Below, one piece after another: positions 1 through 9,628 of a stretch of 64,000 nucleotides of DNA. The stretch comes from Primula veris (Eukaryota > Streptophyta > Magnoliopsida > Ericales > Primulaceae), in contig OY821749.1 in the NCBI GenBank assembly GCA_963682055.1, forward strand, positions 5,001 through 69,000, written 5' to 3'. Position 1 is the stretch's first letter. Each line of letters opens with the position of its first letter. The notes beneath the pieces are model-generated. The model saw only the letters and a list, made by a program, of their open reading frames with translations. It had not been told where the DNA came from and did no database searches. The position numbers and the translations under genes were made by a program.

Positions 1-290
1 CTACACCCTACACCCTAAAACCTACACCCTACACCCTACACCCTAAAACCTAAACCCTAAACCCTAAACCCTAAACCCTAAACCCTAAAACCCTAAAACC
101 CTAAAACCCTACACCCTACACCCTACACCCTACACCCTACACCCTACACCCTACACCCTACACCCTACACCCTAAACCCTAAACCCTAAACCCTACACCC
201 TACACCCTACACCCTAACCCCTAACCCCTAACCCCTAACCCCTAACCCCTAAAACCCTAAAACCCTAAAACCCTAAAACCCTAAAACCGA
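1..290. repeat. Terminal telomeric repeat, C-rich strand, with homogeneous variant blocks
   Basis: Tandem 7-8 bp units read as CCCTAAA on the + strand, the expected orientation for the left end of a plant chromosome. Perfect CCCTAAA occurs near 56-90 and 174-195. Between these lie uniform runs of CCCTACA (about 108-173, roughly nine copies), CCCCTAA (about 211-250) and CCCTAAAA (about 90-108 and 248-290). The variants are blocked rather than scattered. I infer that this is the chromosome end or very close to it. Confidence 0.95.
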
Positions 291-1067
291 ACCCCGACCC
301 CGAACCCCGAACCCCGAACCCCGAACCCCGAACCCCGAACCCCGAACCCCGAACCCCGAACCCCGAACCCCGAAACCCGAAACCCGAAACCCGAAACCCG
401 AAACCCGAAACCCGAAACCCGAAACCCGAAACCCGAAACCCGAAACCCCCAACCCCCCAAAACCCAACCCCCCAAAACCCAAAACCCCAAACCCCAAACC
501 CCAAACCCCAAAACCCCAAAACCCCAAACCCCAAACCCCAAACCCCAAACCCCAAACCCCAAACCCCAAACCCCAAACCCCAAACCCCTAAACCCCAAAC
601 CCCGAAACCCCTGAACCCCCAAACCCCTAAACCCCAAAACCCCTAAACCCCAAAGCCCCAAAGCCCCAAAGCCCCAAAGCCCCAAAGCCCTAAAACCCCA
701 AAGCCCCAAAACCCCTAAGCCCCTAAAACCCCTAAGCCCCTAAAACCCCTAAAACCCTAAAACCCCTAAAACCCAAGCCCCAAGCCCCAAGCCCCCGAAA
801 CCCGGAACCCCGAACCACGAACCACGAACCCGGAACCCGGAACCCGGAACCCCGAACCCGGAACCCCGGAACCCGGAACCCCGAACCCCGGAACCCGAAA
901 CCCCCGAAACCCCCGAAACCCTTTTTGCTGCATTTGAGAAGAGAAGCTAAACCCCTAAACCCCAAACCCCAACCCCAAAAACCCGGGAACCCTAGGCCCC
1001 TAAGCCCGGTAAACCCGGTAAAAACCCTGGAACCCTGGACCACGAGACCTGAAACCCCGAAACCCCT
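291..1067. repeat. Degenerate telomere-variant tract (CCCCGAA, CCCGAAA, CCCCAAA, CCCGGAAC types)
   Basis: Continues the terminal array without a break but with canonical units replaced by successive variants. CCCCGAA covers about 290-375, CCCGAAA about 375-445, CCCCAAA about 480-590, mixed CCCCAAAG and CCCCTAAA about 590-780, and CCCGGAAC types about 790-900. Long glycine-rich open frames on the minus strand here are only translations of the repeat. The tract is extremely C-rich on the + strand, so its complement could form G-quadruplexes. Confidence 0.9.
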
Positions 1068-1100
1068 AAACCCTTTTTGCTGCATTTGAGAAGAGAAGCT
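916..1100. repeat. Duplicated telomere-proximal junction (33-bp direct repeats at 916-948 and 1068-1100)
   Basis: The 33-bp sequence beginning AAACCCTTTTTGCTGCATTT is present at 916-948 and again at 1068-1100, 152 bp apart, with telomere-variant repeats between the copies. The second copy leads into non-telomeric DNA. This is consistent with the telomere/subtelomere boundary having been duplicated in tandem, with the telomeric tract trapped inside. Confidence 0.8.
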
Positions 1101-2925
1101 TCTTTAGCAAGTAGCACTTGGTTTGAGCAAATTTGAATGATTAATTTTGGGTTTAGGAGTTTGTCTTGAACCATTTGGGAATGGAGATAAATTTTGAGTT
1201 GTGTTTGCATATACAAACCCGTTTGTAAACGGCCCATTTAACTTAGGAAGCAACGGAATAAAACTTGCTTCAAAGGAGTTGCAGTGTAGTGTTTGGCGCC
1301 AAACACCCATAGCGTTTAAAAGCTACGAAACCAAACACACATAGCTTTTTTAAGCAAAAAGCTTAGAAAAAAAGAGTTGCCAAACATGCACAAAATCTAA
1401 GAAACCAAATGTCGTTTCTCTCAGGATATAAAACCGAAAATACTCAGCAAGTATACCAACCAAATTACATTTAACATAAAAGCTTAGAAAAAAAGAGTTG
1501 CCAAACATGCACAAAAACCCGGTGCACATCCTCAATACATCACTAAAAAAAAATACAGGGTAAATATTTCAGACGAGATCATCAATGCACCCATAATTTA
1601 AGTCAGCATAAACCAAGCAAAAATCTTGAGCTTAGAAAAAAGTTGTAAACAAATATGACTAGATCATAAATAAAAAGAGCTTCCAAGTTGACAGCCTAAA
1701 AAGAGCTTAGAAGTTAAAAAGGCCAGCAACCAAACAAACTCCTAGTATACATTCATCTAGAGCACAATTCATCACTTAACTAAGGAGCCCTCACAAGGTA
1801 AAAAAACTTGCAATAGATTTTTCCCTCAGGGGTTATTTCTTAAGACCAATAAAATATATTTTTTCTTCAGATATACTTAAGACCAAAAAAAGCTCAGTTT
1901 GTAGATTGACCAACCACATGAAGTTCAACTAAAAACAAAAATGAAAGCTTACAAGCTATAACCAAACAAACCCCTAGTATACATTGATTACATTCCCTAG
2001 ATCACCGATCCACCTCTTTCACTTGAAAACAAAAACCCACAGGGTCAGTATTTTATACTAGATCTTCAAAGAAAAACAAAAGCGTGAAGCTTTTCCAGGG
2101 GAAAAACCCATAAAAGAAAGCAGTTCACAGCTTTAAAAAAATCAAGAACTTAAAAGCTACAAGGAAAAAACCCCTCACTCATATCATCAATTCACAACTT
2201 CACTTGAAGAAAAAACATACCCAGGGGTTGAAACCCAATGGAAAACAGAACTTAAAAAAGAAAATAAGAGCTCAAAAATCTAAAACTAAACAAACACAGT
2301 ATAAATTATCCTACATCACCAATCCACCACATCGTAAAAACCCACAAGGTGATCACTTTAGACTAGAACTTTAAACCAGGAAAGTAATAAATTGCAGATA
2401 AAGTCATAAAATCCAACAATACAGTTATGAGTCAACCAAATCCCACAAGGTAAGCATTTTAGACTAGATCTTCAAAGCAGTTATGAGTTAACCAATACAG
2501 TGTAACCTTTTCAGGGACAAAAAAACAGCTTATAAGGCTACAACCAAACAGACCCCTAATATATATACACCTAGACGGCTAGACTAGACCCCGGATTCAT
2601 CACTGATCCCTTCACTTCAAAAAAACGACAAGTATTAAAGACTCGATTTTTAAAGCAGGGAAACAATAAATTATAGCTTTTTAATAAGTCATAAACCCAA
2701 CAAAAAAATAACAGCTAAACCTAAATGGAAAAAGAAGCTTAAAAGACCAACCAAATGTAGTTTTCTTGGGGATATGAAAGCCAAAACAAACTCAGTAAGT
2801 ATACCAACCAGATGAAGTTCAACTTAAAAGTTAAATGGAAGCTTAAAAGCTACAACCAAACAGACCCCATACATATATATATATATATATATACACACTC
2901 CTAGGCCCCGAAATCATCAATAAAA
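1101..2925. repeat. Degenerate AT-rich subtelomeric repeats, no gene
   Basis: No coding signal. Phrases recur at irregular spacing of about 230-320 bp. The words 'ccaaacaaac(t/c)cctagtatacatt' or 'aaccaaacagacccc' occur near 1728, 1960, 2540 and 2855. The phrase 'aaagcttagaaaaaaagagttgcc' occurs at about 1360 and 1480. A related motif, CCATAGCTTTT with TTAAGCAAAA, is shared with 5,100-5,450. The tract looks like an old, strongly diverged tandem array. A (TA)n run lies at about 2,870-2,893. Confidence 0.55.
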
Positions 2926-2933
2926 ACTCACAC

Positions 2934-3357
2934 ATAATAACAGTAGAGGTACGGGTCTTTGGGCTGATCCGCTTCGAATTTATCATCTTCCAGAATGCCT
3001 AAACCAGTTTTATAGCATTTTGATAATAAACAAAGTTGTAGAAAATCCGCATGCAAAGTAGTCAATTGTTCTGGTGATGATTGAACCTTTTTGACAGCAG
3101 TTAAAAGTGGCGCTACACCACGAATCGGAGCTTCAAGCAGCCAGACATAATCCTTGAACCTCTTACAAACATTGGCAACTGCAAAAACATAAAAGTAGCT
3201 GTTATTTATGATTAATTTCACAAAAAATACCAACATATCAAGTACATTTTTCGGGTGTCAAACGGATCTGCAATGCGTCACATTCAAGAATAAACTTGAC
3301 AACAAGGAGAACAAAATTGTTAGCTTGCTCCTTAGAAACCTGTCCAGGTGTGCAAGC
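2934..3357 (-). pseudogene. CSN3: COP9 signalosome subunit 3 (CSN3) gene fragment, two exons
   Basis: Two minus-strand exons with matching phases and GT-AG borders. Exon a is 3246-3357 (112 bp) and reads ..PGQVSKEQANNFVLL.. to ..QIRLTPEK. Exon b is 2934-3178 (245 bp) and reads FANVCKRFKDYVW.., PIRGVAPLL, LHADFLQLCL and ends DPYLYCYY before a GTGTGA donor. Spliced, they give about 119 residues that I recognise as the middle of plant CSN3 (compare PVSKEKA, PLRGVGPLL, LHPDVLQLCL and LYSYYG in Arabidopsis). CSN3 is a PCI-domain subunit of the COP9 signalosome, which removes NEDD8 from cullin-RING ligases in the nucleus. The full protein is about 420 residues. I could not find the N-terminal exons upstream or the C-terminal exons downstream, where degenerate repeats take over. 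The two exons carry no stop or frameshift, so the capture is fairly recent or the copy is a fragment of a once functional duplicate. Confidence 0.85.
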
Positions 3358-4439
3358 CTCCATGCAAATAGAAATCATAATTAATAAAGGGAAATACAAA
3401 AACAAACGAAATAAGTAGACACCAATTTTTCAGTGTCATACACACCCTATATATAAAGTAACGGGTTATTCTTTTCCTTAATATCCACAATAAACATGTT
3501 TTATTCCGGGGGTTTAAGTTAAAAGTATATTGAGGATATTACCTTAGTACCACAACACTTGAACAGTAAAAAATATTCACTTATTTGATAAAAATAGTTC
3601 ATCAAAGACAATTAGAGAATATTTGGTTGAAGTTTAAACTTCTCATATTTGAATTTTTGCTTATGGGTTACGCTGCTACGTTGTGCATTTGAGTACTTAA
3701 ACTGAAGGGACTTAGAAAACCCTCGCCCTGATCCAATTTTTAACACAAAAATAACTTAAATCAAAAATTGTTTTCCTGCTACAATATGAAGTTCGTTGAT
3801 CATGAAACACATACATGTCTATATCTTCAAAATCCTAGCACCAAAATTACTAACACTACAAAATTGAAGATATTTAGAGTAACATGAGCAAACACACACA
3901 CATCCTACATAGTTTCATATATTTGTTCAAAACCTAATGTCCTAAGCCAATGGGCCCAACCAAGCAATGAATATATATATTTACGACAAAAGTGGTAAAG
4001 AGTAAGAAGGCTTACAAAACCGTAATCCTATCCGATAAATATCCAAAATTAAACACTATTTTCAAGCTCGAATATGAAGTATGTAAATTAATAAAAACAC
4101 ATAACATACACGGTATATAAACGTATATCTCGAAAACAGTCCTTATATATGACCATAACCCTAAACATTTGACAACCCGATTAACTAAACTTAAACAGTT
4201 CTTTTTTGTTTACAGTAATACGACAGAAACCCAAAAAATCCTAATAAGCCCGTAGTAAAAACACAAGTAAGAAAAACCAAATAACAAAATATTGTAAACA
4301 ATTTTCATGCTTGAATATGAAGTGTGTCAATTAATATAACACATAACATTAAACAGTTTATTTGTTTACAGTAATTCCGGGGGGGAAAAACTAATAAGCA
4401 AGTAGTAAACCCAAGTAATAAAAACCAAATATTAAAAAC
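3358..4439. other. AT-rich non-coding stretch, nothing recognised
   Basis: I see no exon, RNA gene or tandem array. A weak local duplication is visible: the phrase 'acataacatacacggtata...aaacagttcttttttgtttacagtaat' near 4,100-4,225 resembles 'acataacattaaacagtttatttgtttacagtaatt' at about 4,345-4,376. The stretch may be a relic of CSN3 intron or upstream DNA, but this cannot be shown. Confidence 0.4.
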
Positions 4440-4860
4440 TCAATACTTTAGATTTCTAGTAAAATTGGTATTAAATAGGGACATAGAGAAATCAAACAGC
4501 CTTGGCAAGATCAACATTCATATAAATAGGTAGCATAGGACGACAGAAAATGAACTTAAACTAAACGAAAATCTACAATAACGAATCAACAAAGACGTGT
4601 CGAAAACAGCATTGATTAGGTTTGAAAAAAATTGGAAACCAAGTATAGAAGTGCAGAATATTTATTTATATTACGAGAACATCCAATTAGTTTTTAATGT
4701 TCTGAAATATAGAGACAAACATGCCAGAAAATTAAGAAAACAAAACAAAAAACCAGTTCATTTAAACTACAGTAAACAATTAACACTAAAGTTCTACAAC
4801 CATAAATAAAGGCAAGATATATATATATACACACACATCCATTCGACAACAAATGGAGTG
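4440..4860. repeat. Segmental duplication, copy 1 (partner at about 29,220-29,710)
   Basis: Shares long near-identical stretches with 29,220-29,710, including 'accaagtatagaagt', 'tagtttttaatgtt(c/t)tgaaatat' and 'taaacaattaacact'. The order is the same and small indels separate the copies. A 70-codon plus-strand open frame here is not kept open in the partner, so it is not a gene. In both copies an HSP70 exon-1 relic lies further right, so the duplicated block probably ran to about 5,540 and 30,290. Confidence 0.8.
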
Positions 4861-5039
4861 AAGACATATTATGGCAAAATAAATGAAAACTACAATAAAT
4901 AACAAGCAGATGGATAAATGAATGGAAGATAGATAGATAAGTACGCTAAATTTTAGGTGAAAAGCTAAAAGAATCCCTAAATCTCTGTTTAAGATAAATT
5001 TTAAGTGAAAAGCTAAAAGAATCCCTAAATTTCTACCTT

Positions 5040-5455
5040 CTATGCAATTGAGCCGTTTTCAGCTTTTTTGACCCAAAAGCTAGGTTTATAATAGCTAAGA
5101 AAAGCCAATAAACCAAACATCCATACCTTTTATTAAGCAAAAGGCTACGGAAAAATGTAGTTCCCATAAAAGCACATAACAAAAACCAACCAATCAAACG
5201 CACATAGCTTTTCTTAAACAAAGCCCTATAGAAAGGGGAGAAAAAAGCAGTTGCCAAACAGGCAAAAAGAAACTAAAAAAAGCCAACAAATAACCACCCA
5301 TAGCTTTTACTAAGCAAAACCCTAAAAAAAACTAAAAGGAAAATCAGTTGTTAAACAAGCACACTACAAAAAATAATTTAAAAAAGCAAATATAATTAAA
5401 ATAATTAAATCAAAGCCAACAACAAACACCCATAGCTTTTATTAAGCAGGATAGA
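5040..5455. repeat. Degenerate tandem repeat with CCATAGCTTTTATTAAGCA core
   Basis: The core 'cc(c/a)atagcttttattaagca', followed by an A-rich arm and 'cagttgccaaacaggca', recurs near 5,120, 5,205, 5,308 and 5,430. Copies at about 1,305 and 1,340 show that the family also sits next to the telomere. Spacing is about 85-125 bp. No coding signal is seen. Confidence 0.6.
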
Positions 5456-5487
5456 ATTAAATGAATGGAAAATAGATAGATAAGTAC

Positions 5488-5541
5488 CCAAAAGAGTGTT
5501 GACATGGCGACTAGATTATTAGCAGCGTCACCAATCAGACT
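5488..5541 (-). pseudogene. HSP70 exon-1 relic (N-terminal ATPase domain end), copy 1
   Basis: On the minus strand the sequence reads LIGDAANNLVAMS, matching the conserved RLIGDAAKNQVAMNP of cytosolic Hsp70. It then has a few codons resembling INTLF before a possible GTACTT donor, at the position where plant HSP70 genes usually carry their single intron. About 7-8 bp appear deleted after VAM. Upstream the frame dissolves into (TA)n and (GA)n. Hsp70 is an ATP-driven chaperone; this relic cannot encode one. It is paralogous to the relic at 30,248-30,290. Confidence 0.65.
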
Positions 5542-5555
5542 TGATACATGTATAT

Positions 5556-5665
5556 ATATATATAGAGAGAGAGAGAGGAGAGAGGTGTTTAATTTGGGAT
5601 CCTGGGGCAGGAGAGAGAGAAAGAACAGCCGCCCTGTGTTTAAATTATCTCACCGAAAAAAAAAT
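5556..5665. repeat. (GA)n plus GTGTTTAATTTGGGAT dispersed repeat, copy 1
   Basis: A GA-rich tract is followed by 'gtgtttaatttgggatcctggg', then by 'gtgtttaaattatctcacc'. The same arrangement occurs at 24,820-24,925, and a shortened form lies near 30,350. GA tracts of this kind are common in plant 5' leaders, so this could be a promoter or leader piece spread with gene fragments. No transcription evidence is available. Confidence 0.5.
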
Positions 5666-5864
5666 TAATAGATGTGTGTATCGCTGAGACAGTGGGCATA
5701 TATATATATAACAAAATGAGAGAGTTAATACATCAAAAATGGACATGGGTTCTGACTCATAAATGACCAATGGTAAATAAAACTAAAGGGACGTTAAACC
5801 AGATGTAATGAAGAGTAGAGTGCATAAATAGATAACGATAACCGGTGTGTGGGTTGGGTGACAA

Positions 5865-6990
5865 AATTAAAATTAAGGATTGGTCCACGAAAACAAAAGT
5901 ATTTAAGAATTGGTCCGGCTATAAAATTCATTTAAGGATTGGTTCATTATTTATGAAACTAATTAAGGATTGGTCCAATATAAAAGCTCTCCAAATCTAT
6001 TTATCTAATTAATCATTGTCTCTCTCTACATACATATATGATGAAGTAACTTCTGTAAACAGTAAACAACACCAAAATAGCAGATGGCGACTACCAAAAC
6101 ACCATTTATTAGGAGGGGGGTAGCTCACTGGAAAGTATATCTATATCTATATATCTGTATGTATCAATATATATGTATATATTTGTATGTATCTATGTAT
6201 ATATATGTATATATGTATCTATATATCTATATATTTGTATATATCTATGTATATATATATACAGACCGTTTGTTCAGACTGTTAATTTATTTGTTCCGGA
6301 GGATATTTGCATTTTTTAATTAGTATTTGGATTTAATTTATTTTTTCAGACTGTTTTTTTTTCAGACTGTTTTTTAATTAATTTATTTTTCAGACTGTTT
6401 TCAGACTGTTTAACAGATTATTTTCAGACTGTTTTTTTACGTTTTCAGGCTGTTTTTTTTTTCAGACTATTTTTTTTTCAGACTGTTTTTTTTTTCAGAC
6501 TGTTTTTTAATTAATTTATTTTTCAGACTGTTTTCAGACTGTTTAACAGACTGTTTCGACTGTTTTTTTACGTTTTCAGGCTGTTTTCAGGCTGTATTTT
6601 TTTTTATGTTTTTGGATTTTTATTTATTTATTTTTCAGACTGTTTAACAGACTGTTTTTTTTACGTTTTCAGACTTTTTTTTTTTACGTTTTTGGATTTT
6701 TGTTGATTTTTTGGGATTTTTGTTGATTTTTTGGGATTTTTTAAAAAAAGTCGTGTTTTTTCGGGATTTTGCCTCTTTTATTTTTTTTTGGATTTTCTCA
6801 TATTTTTTTTTATTTTTTTATTTTTGCATTTTTATTTTCTGATTTTTTTCATTTTTTCTGATTTTTTACATTTTTATTGGTTAGTTAGGGGAAATGGACT
6901 AATCCTTAATTAGTTTCAGTTTCATGGACCAATCCTTAAATACTTGTGTTTTCATGGACCAATCCAAAATTTACCCATTAAAATTAAAAT
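5865..6990. mobile_element. Candidate non-autonomous element bounded by about 100-bp inverted repeats
   Basis: The left arm (about 5,865-5,985) contains 'aaattaaggattggtccacg', 'gtatttaagaattggtcc' and 'aaactaattaaggattggtcc'. The reverse complement of the right arm (about 6,893-6,990) has the same phrases in the same order, ending 'aaactaattaaggattagtcc'. About 900 bp of non-coding DNA lies between, much of it a T-rich CAGACTGTTTTT repeat. No transposase is visible. Clear target-site duplications were not found, so a simple inverted duplication is an alternative. Confidence 0.5.
6255..6720. repeat. CAGACTGTTTTT short-period repeat, T-rich
   Basis: More than a dozen imperfect copies of TTTTCAGACTGTTTTTT, including runs such as 'cagactgttttcagactgtttaacagactg', with variants ACGTTTTCAGGCTG. 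The block 6,330-6,420 is partly duplicated at 6,490-6,560. It sits inside the inverted-repeat element. A T-rich 'gggatttttgttgattttt' tail continues to about 6,870. Confidence 0.7.
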
Positions 6991-7296
6991 AAGTTTGAAA
7001 ATGTTAAGACTCTCATCCATGGATTGATACTAAAACGGAAAGAAAAAAAATGTGTTCTTTAAAATGAATTAGTCCTCTTAAAATTAAAAGAAAACTGAGG
7101 ATGTGGTGGGTTGAATGGAACGAACCCATCCCTAAAATTAAATTAAATTAATAGAATAAGAAAAAGAAAAATGTAACAGAATCAAGTCATAAGTAGGGAG
7201 TTTTATTTTGAATATAATAATATATATTTATACAAAATAACAAGAACAACAAGAATTAGGTCAATTAATTCAATCTCTCTTAGAAAAGGATTATAT

Positions 7297-7301
<5 letters not shown>

Positions 7302-7363
<62 letters not shown>
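7302..7363. repeat. (TA)n microsatellite
   Basis: About 62 bp of uninterrupted TA dinucleotides. Other (AT)n runs lie at about 7,735-7,762, 8,043-8,088 and 30,110-30,144. The last two are homologous positions within a segmental duplication. Confidence 0.95.
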
Positions 7364-7366
<3 letters not shown>

Positions 7367-7531
7367 AATTATTAAGAGAGAGAGATTGAAACCCTAATTG
7401 ATTGAGATTGATTAGAGAGAAAGGATTAACAATAAACAAAAATAAATAAAACCACCACAAACAAATAACAATAATAATAATAACAAAAAAAAATGATTGA
7501 ATTGGAATAAAGAGTGAAATAATAAAATTAC

Positions 7532-7583
7532 CAGATGATGTCTGTTGACGCTGCTACTGTTGTTGTTGTTTCGATTCTTCCAT
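7532..7583 (-). pseudogene. Possible first exon of an unidentified gene (MEESKQQQQ..., internal stop)
   Basis: Minus-strand ATG at 7583 begins MEESKQQQQ, then a TAG, then QRQQTSS and a GTAATT donor at 7531. Upstream on that strand is a (GA)n/(GATA)n leader-like tract (7,690-7,770), typical of a plant 5' UTR. The TAG lies where CAG (Gln) is expected in a polyglutamine context, one C-to-T change away. No following exon was recognised and the family is unknown. It could equally be a chance open stretch in simple sequence. Confidence 0.25.
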
Positions 7584-7949
7584 TACTATTTTATAATTAT
7601 TATTATTATTATTAAATCAATTTCAATTTCAATTTCAATTTCCGTGATGGGTTTGTTGTCAGATTTACCGACAGATTTTATTATCAAACCCTCTCTCTGT
7701 CTCTCTCTCTCTCTATCTATCTCTCTCTCTATCTATCTATATATATATATATATATATATATTGTATTGTAATATGTCTGAGGAGAAAGAAAAAAAGAAG
7801 CGAATTGTGGGAAAATCCGATTTTAATTTGATTTGATTTGATTCACCTCCCTCCCTCATTTACTCTTTATCCTTTTTCTCACTTATTTACTTATTATACT
7901 ACTAACTCCACTATTAATTGATTTAATTTAATACCACTCCTATATAAAA

Positions 7950-8031
7950 TAGAATTATAACAGACATGTGAGAATAATTGCTAAGTGTACGGTAAACAAG
8001 ATATAGCAGTAAAGTTAAACCTAATTTATGG

Positions 8032-8089
<58 letters not shown>

Positions 8090-8185
8090 TGGAGTACTAA
8101 TTAACAGTGGTATGCATAAAGTGTAATAATATAAATGAAAGAGACAATAAAAAATGAATGAATGAAAAAAAGACCGAAAAGGAGA
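7950..8185. repeat. Segmental duplication (partner 30,015-30,248)
   Basis: Near-identical to 30,015-30,248, with 'aaaatagaatta(t/c)aacagaca', an (AT)n core of different length, then 'ggagtactaattaacagtgg' and 'aaatgaatgaatgaaaaaaag'. In the partner the stretch directly adjoins the HSP70 exon-1 relic. Here it directly adjoins unit A. Confidence 0.85.
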
Positions 8186-9242
8186 ATGGGTCAATATCGG
8201 GTCAGCGATGGGTCATGATAGGGGACCAACGACCAACTTAGCGACTTTGAACTTCATAAATTCATTCACGTTCCAACATGTGATCAGTCATATTTTTTAG
8301 TTGATTCGTCTTAATTCCATTTTGAAATATTTTCAAAATCACAAACAAACCAAATAGAAAAAATGTGATAAACTAACACTAAAAACTTTAATACAAATGA
8401 CTAGTATTTTCATTAATGTATGTACATATTCATCATCAGTTTCGATACATAGTTAAATAACATTCACATTTAGACAAGAATTCATACCGGACACATCAAA
8501 TTGAACAAAAAGACAATCATTAAACAAACGAGTATACGTCCATTCACCCACATGGAGTTCTAAGAAAATATCATCTAAATTTTTTAACTTTGTTTTCTTC
8601 CTATATAAATTCATAATTACGCATGTAAATTTATTCATGTATTTAAAATGTATACATAGTAGAAATGACAAAAACTTGAAAAAAACTTATTCATGCTGTA
8701 AATCTTGGATGTTGGATAAAAAATTGTAGTATGTTAAAAACATCTATATCATTGTTGTTCCAAAAACACTAATATCCAGTGCGCTACTCTACATGTCATA
8801 AATCCTAAATTTCATATGCACCAAAAATTTAGAAAAAAATATATAAAAACATGTCAATGTTCAAACTTCCCTTATATGAAACAGGCTAATTAGTTTGGAA
8901 GTTTTCTTTTCAAACAAATCTTTTACAAATCGTTCGACAGGAAATGATTTTGATCATTTGTTGAATTTGTTAGAAATCAGAAGAAGGCTGTGAAGTTTAA
9001 AAGTTGTGTCCATTTTGTAAAAAAGGATTTGTTAACATAAAAGTGACTTATTTAGAGAAAAGTGATGTCGATTAAAAAAATGGCTTGTTTCCAAGCAAAT
9101 TAGTTGTTTTGTTAAAGTACATTTTACTTATAAGTGACTTATTCATATTTTCTTTAAAAACAAATTTGTTTTTTTTTTAATTCTTCACAAAATTAATTAA
9201 TTTTAACAACATTACCCTACTAATTATTCAAATAATCAAATT

Positions 9243-9335
9243 GCATATAAGAACCCCTAAACCCTCAAAAACCCCTAGGGCTTAACCCCTAAATCCTCAT
9301 AAACCCCTAGGGCTTAACCCCTGAAACCTCAGAAA
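9243..9335. repeat. Telomere-like minisatellite inside unit A (about 33-bp period)
   Basis: Two to three copies of a unit resembling AACCCCTAGGGCTTAACCCC followed by TAAACCCTCAAA. The homologous site in copy 3 (43,760-43,935) has about five copies. The unit combines CCCTAAA-like and TTAGGG-like words and differs in copy number between unit-A copies. Confidence 0.75.
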
Positions 9336-9352
9336 CCACAAAATAATTAATT

Positions 9353-9415
9353 GTTGGTGGTGTGATTCGATCCCAGGTCTCCTGCGAACGAGTCCAACGC
9401 TACACCATTATGTCA
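9353..9415 (-). other. tRNA-derived Pol III promoter relic (SINE head or tRNA pseudogene), copy 1
   Basis: On the minus strand, TGACATAATGGTGTAGCGTTGG resembles an A box and GGGATCGAATC a B box, spaced as in a tRNA. The better copy at 43,944-44,012 reads TGGCATAATTG and GGTTCAAATC. The T-stem does not pair, so it is not a working tRNA. A SINE head or tRNA pseudogene captured before unit A amplified is the best reading. Confidence 0.55.
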
Positions 9416-9628
9416 CTGCCCAACATGTGAAAACATTTACCTCCACTTTTATTTAACCTCTTCTATTGGCCAAATACTTATTTTTTCATTTTACTAAAAA
9501 AAAAATACATGCATTTCTTCAATATTTTTTTCTAATTTTTTTTCCGACTTTTTTTTCCATTTTTTTTTTTTGACTTTTTTCCCGACTTTTTAATGTTTTC
9601 TGACTTTTTTTCCGACTTTTTTTCGGAA

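Larger units (their letters stand above)
8189..9628. repeat. Subtelomeric repeat unit A, copy 1 (about 1.44 kb)
   Basis: Starts 'gtcaatatcgggtcagcgatgggtcatga' (shown in part) and runs to the point where the same words recur at about 9,630. Internal order is: GTCAGCGA head; 'gactagtattttcat' and 'gtatacgtccattcac' core; 'gattttgatcatttgttga'; a CCCTAAACCCTCA minisatellite; a tRNA-like Pol III box pair; and a TTTTTCCGACTTTTTT tail. Copies follow at 9,629 and 42,850, and short fragments lie at 41,070 and 49,535. It has no convincing gene. A minus-strand 72-codon frame is discussed among rejected items. Confidence 0.85.

Noticed and set aside
265..1085. Glycine/phenylalanine-rich minus-strand open frames of up to 142 codons
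   Set aside because: They are direct translations of CCCCAAA and CCCGAAA telomere variants, open in several frames at once, with no start context or domain.
4597..4809. 70-codon plus-strand open frame
   Set aside because: The homologous sequence at 29,400-29,650 is broken by indels, and composition equals the surrounding AT-rich DNA.
7203..7460. 85-codon frame with a long YIYI repeat
   Set aside because: Produced by the (TA)n microsatellite.
8189..9628. Regularly spaced repeats considered as a CRISPR-like array
   Set aside because: The repeats are diverged plant subtelomeric repeats without constant-length spacers. The genome is eukaryotic.
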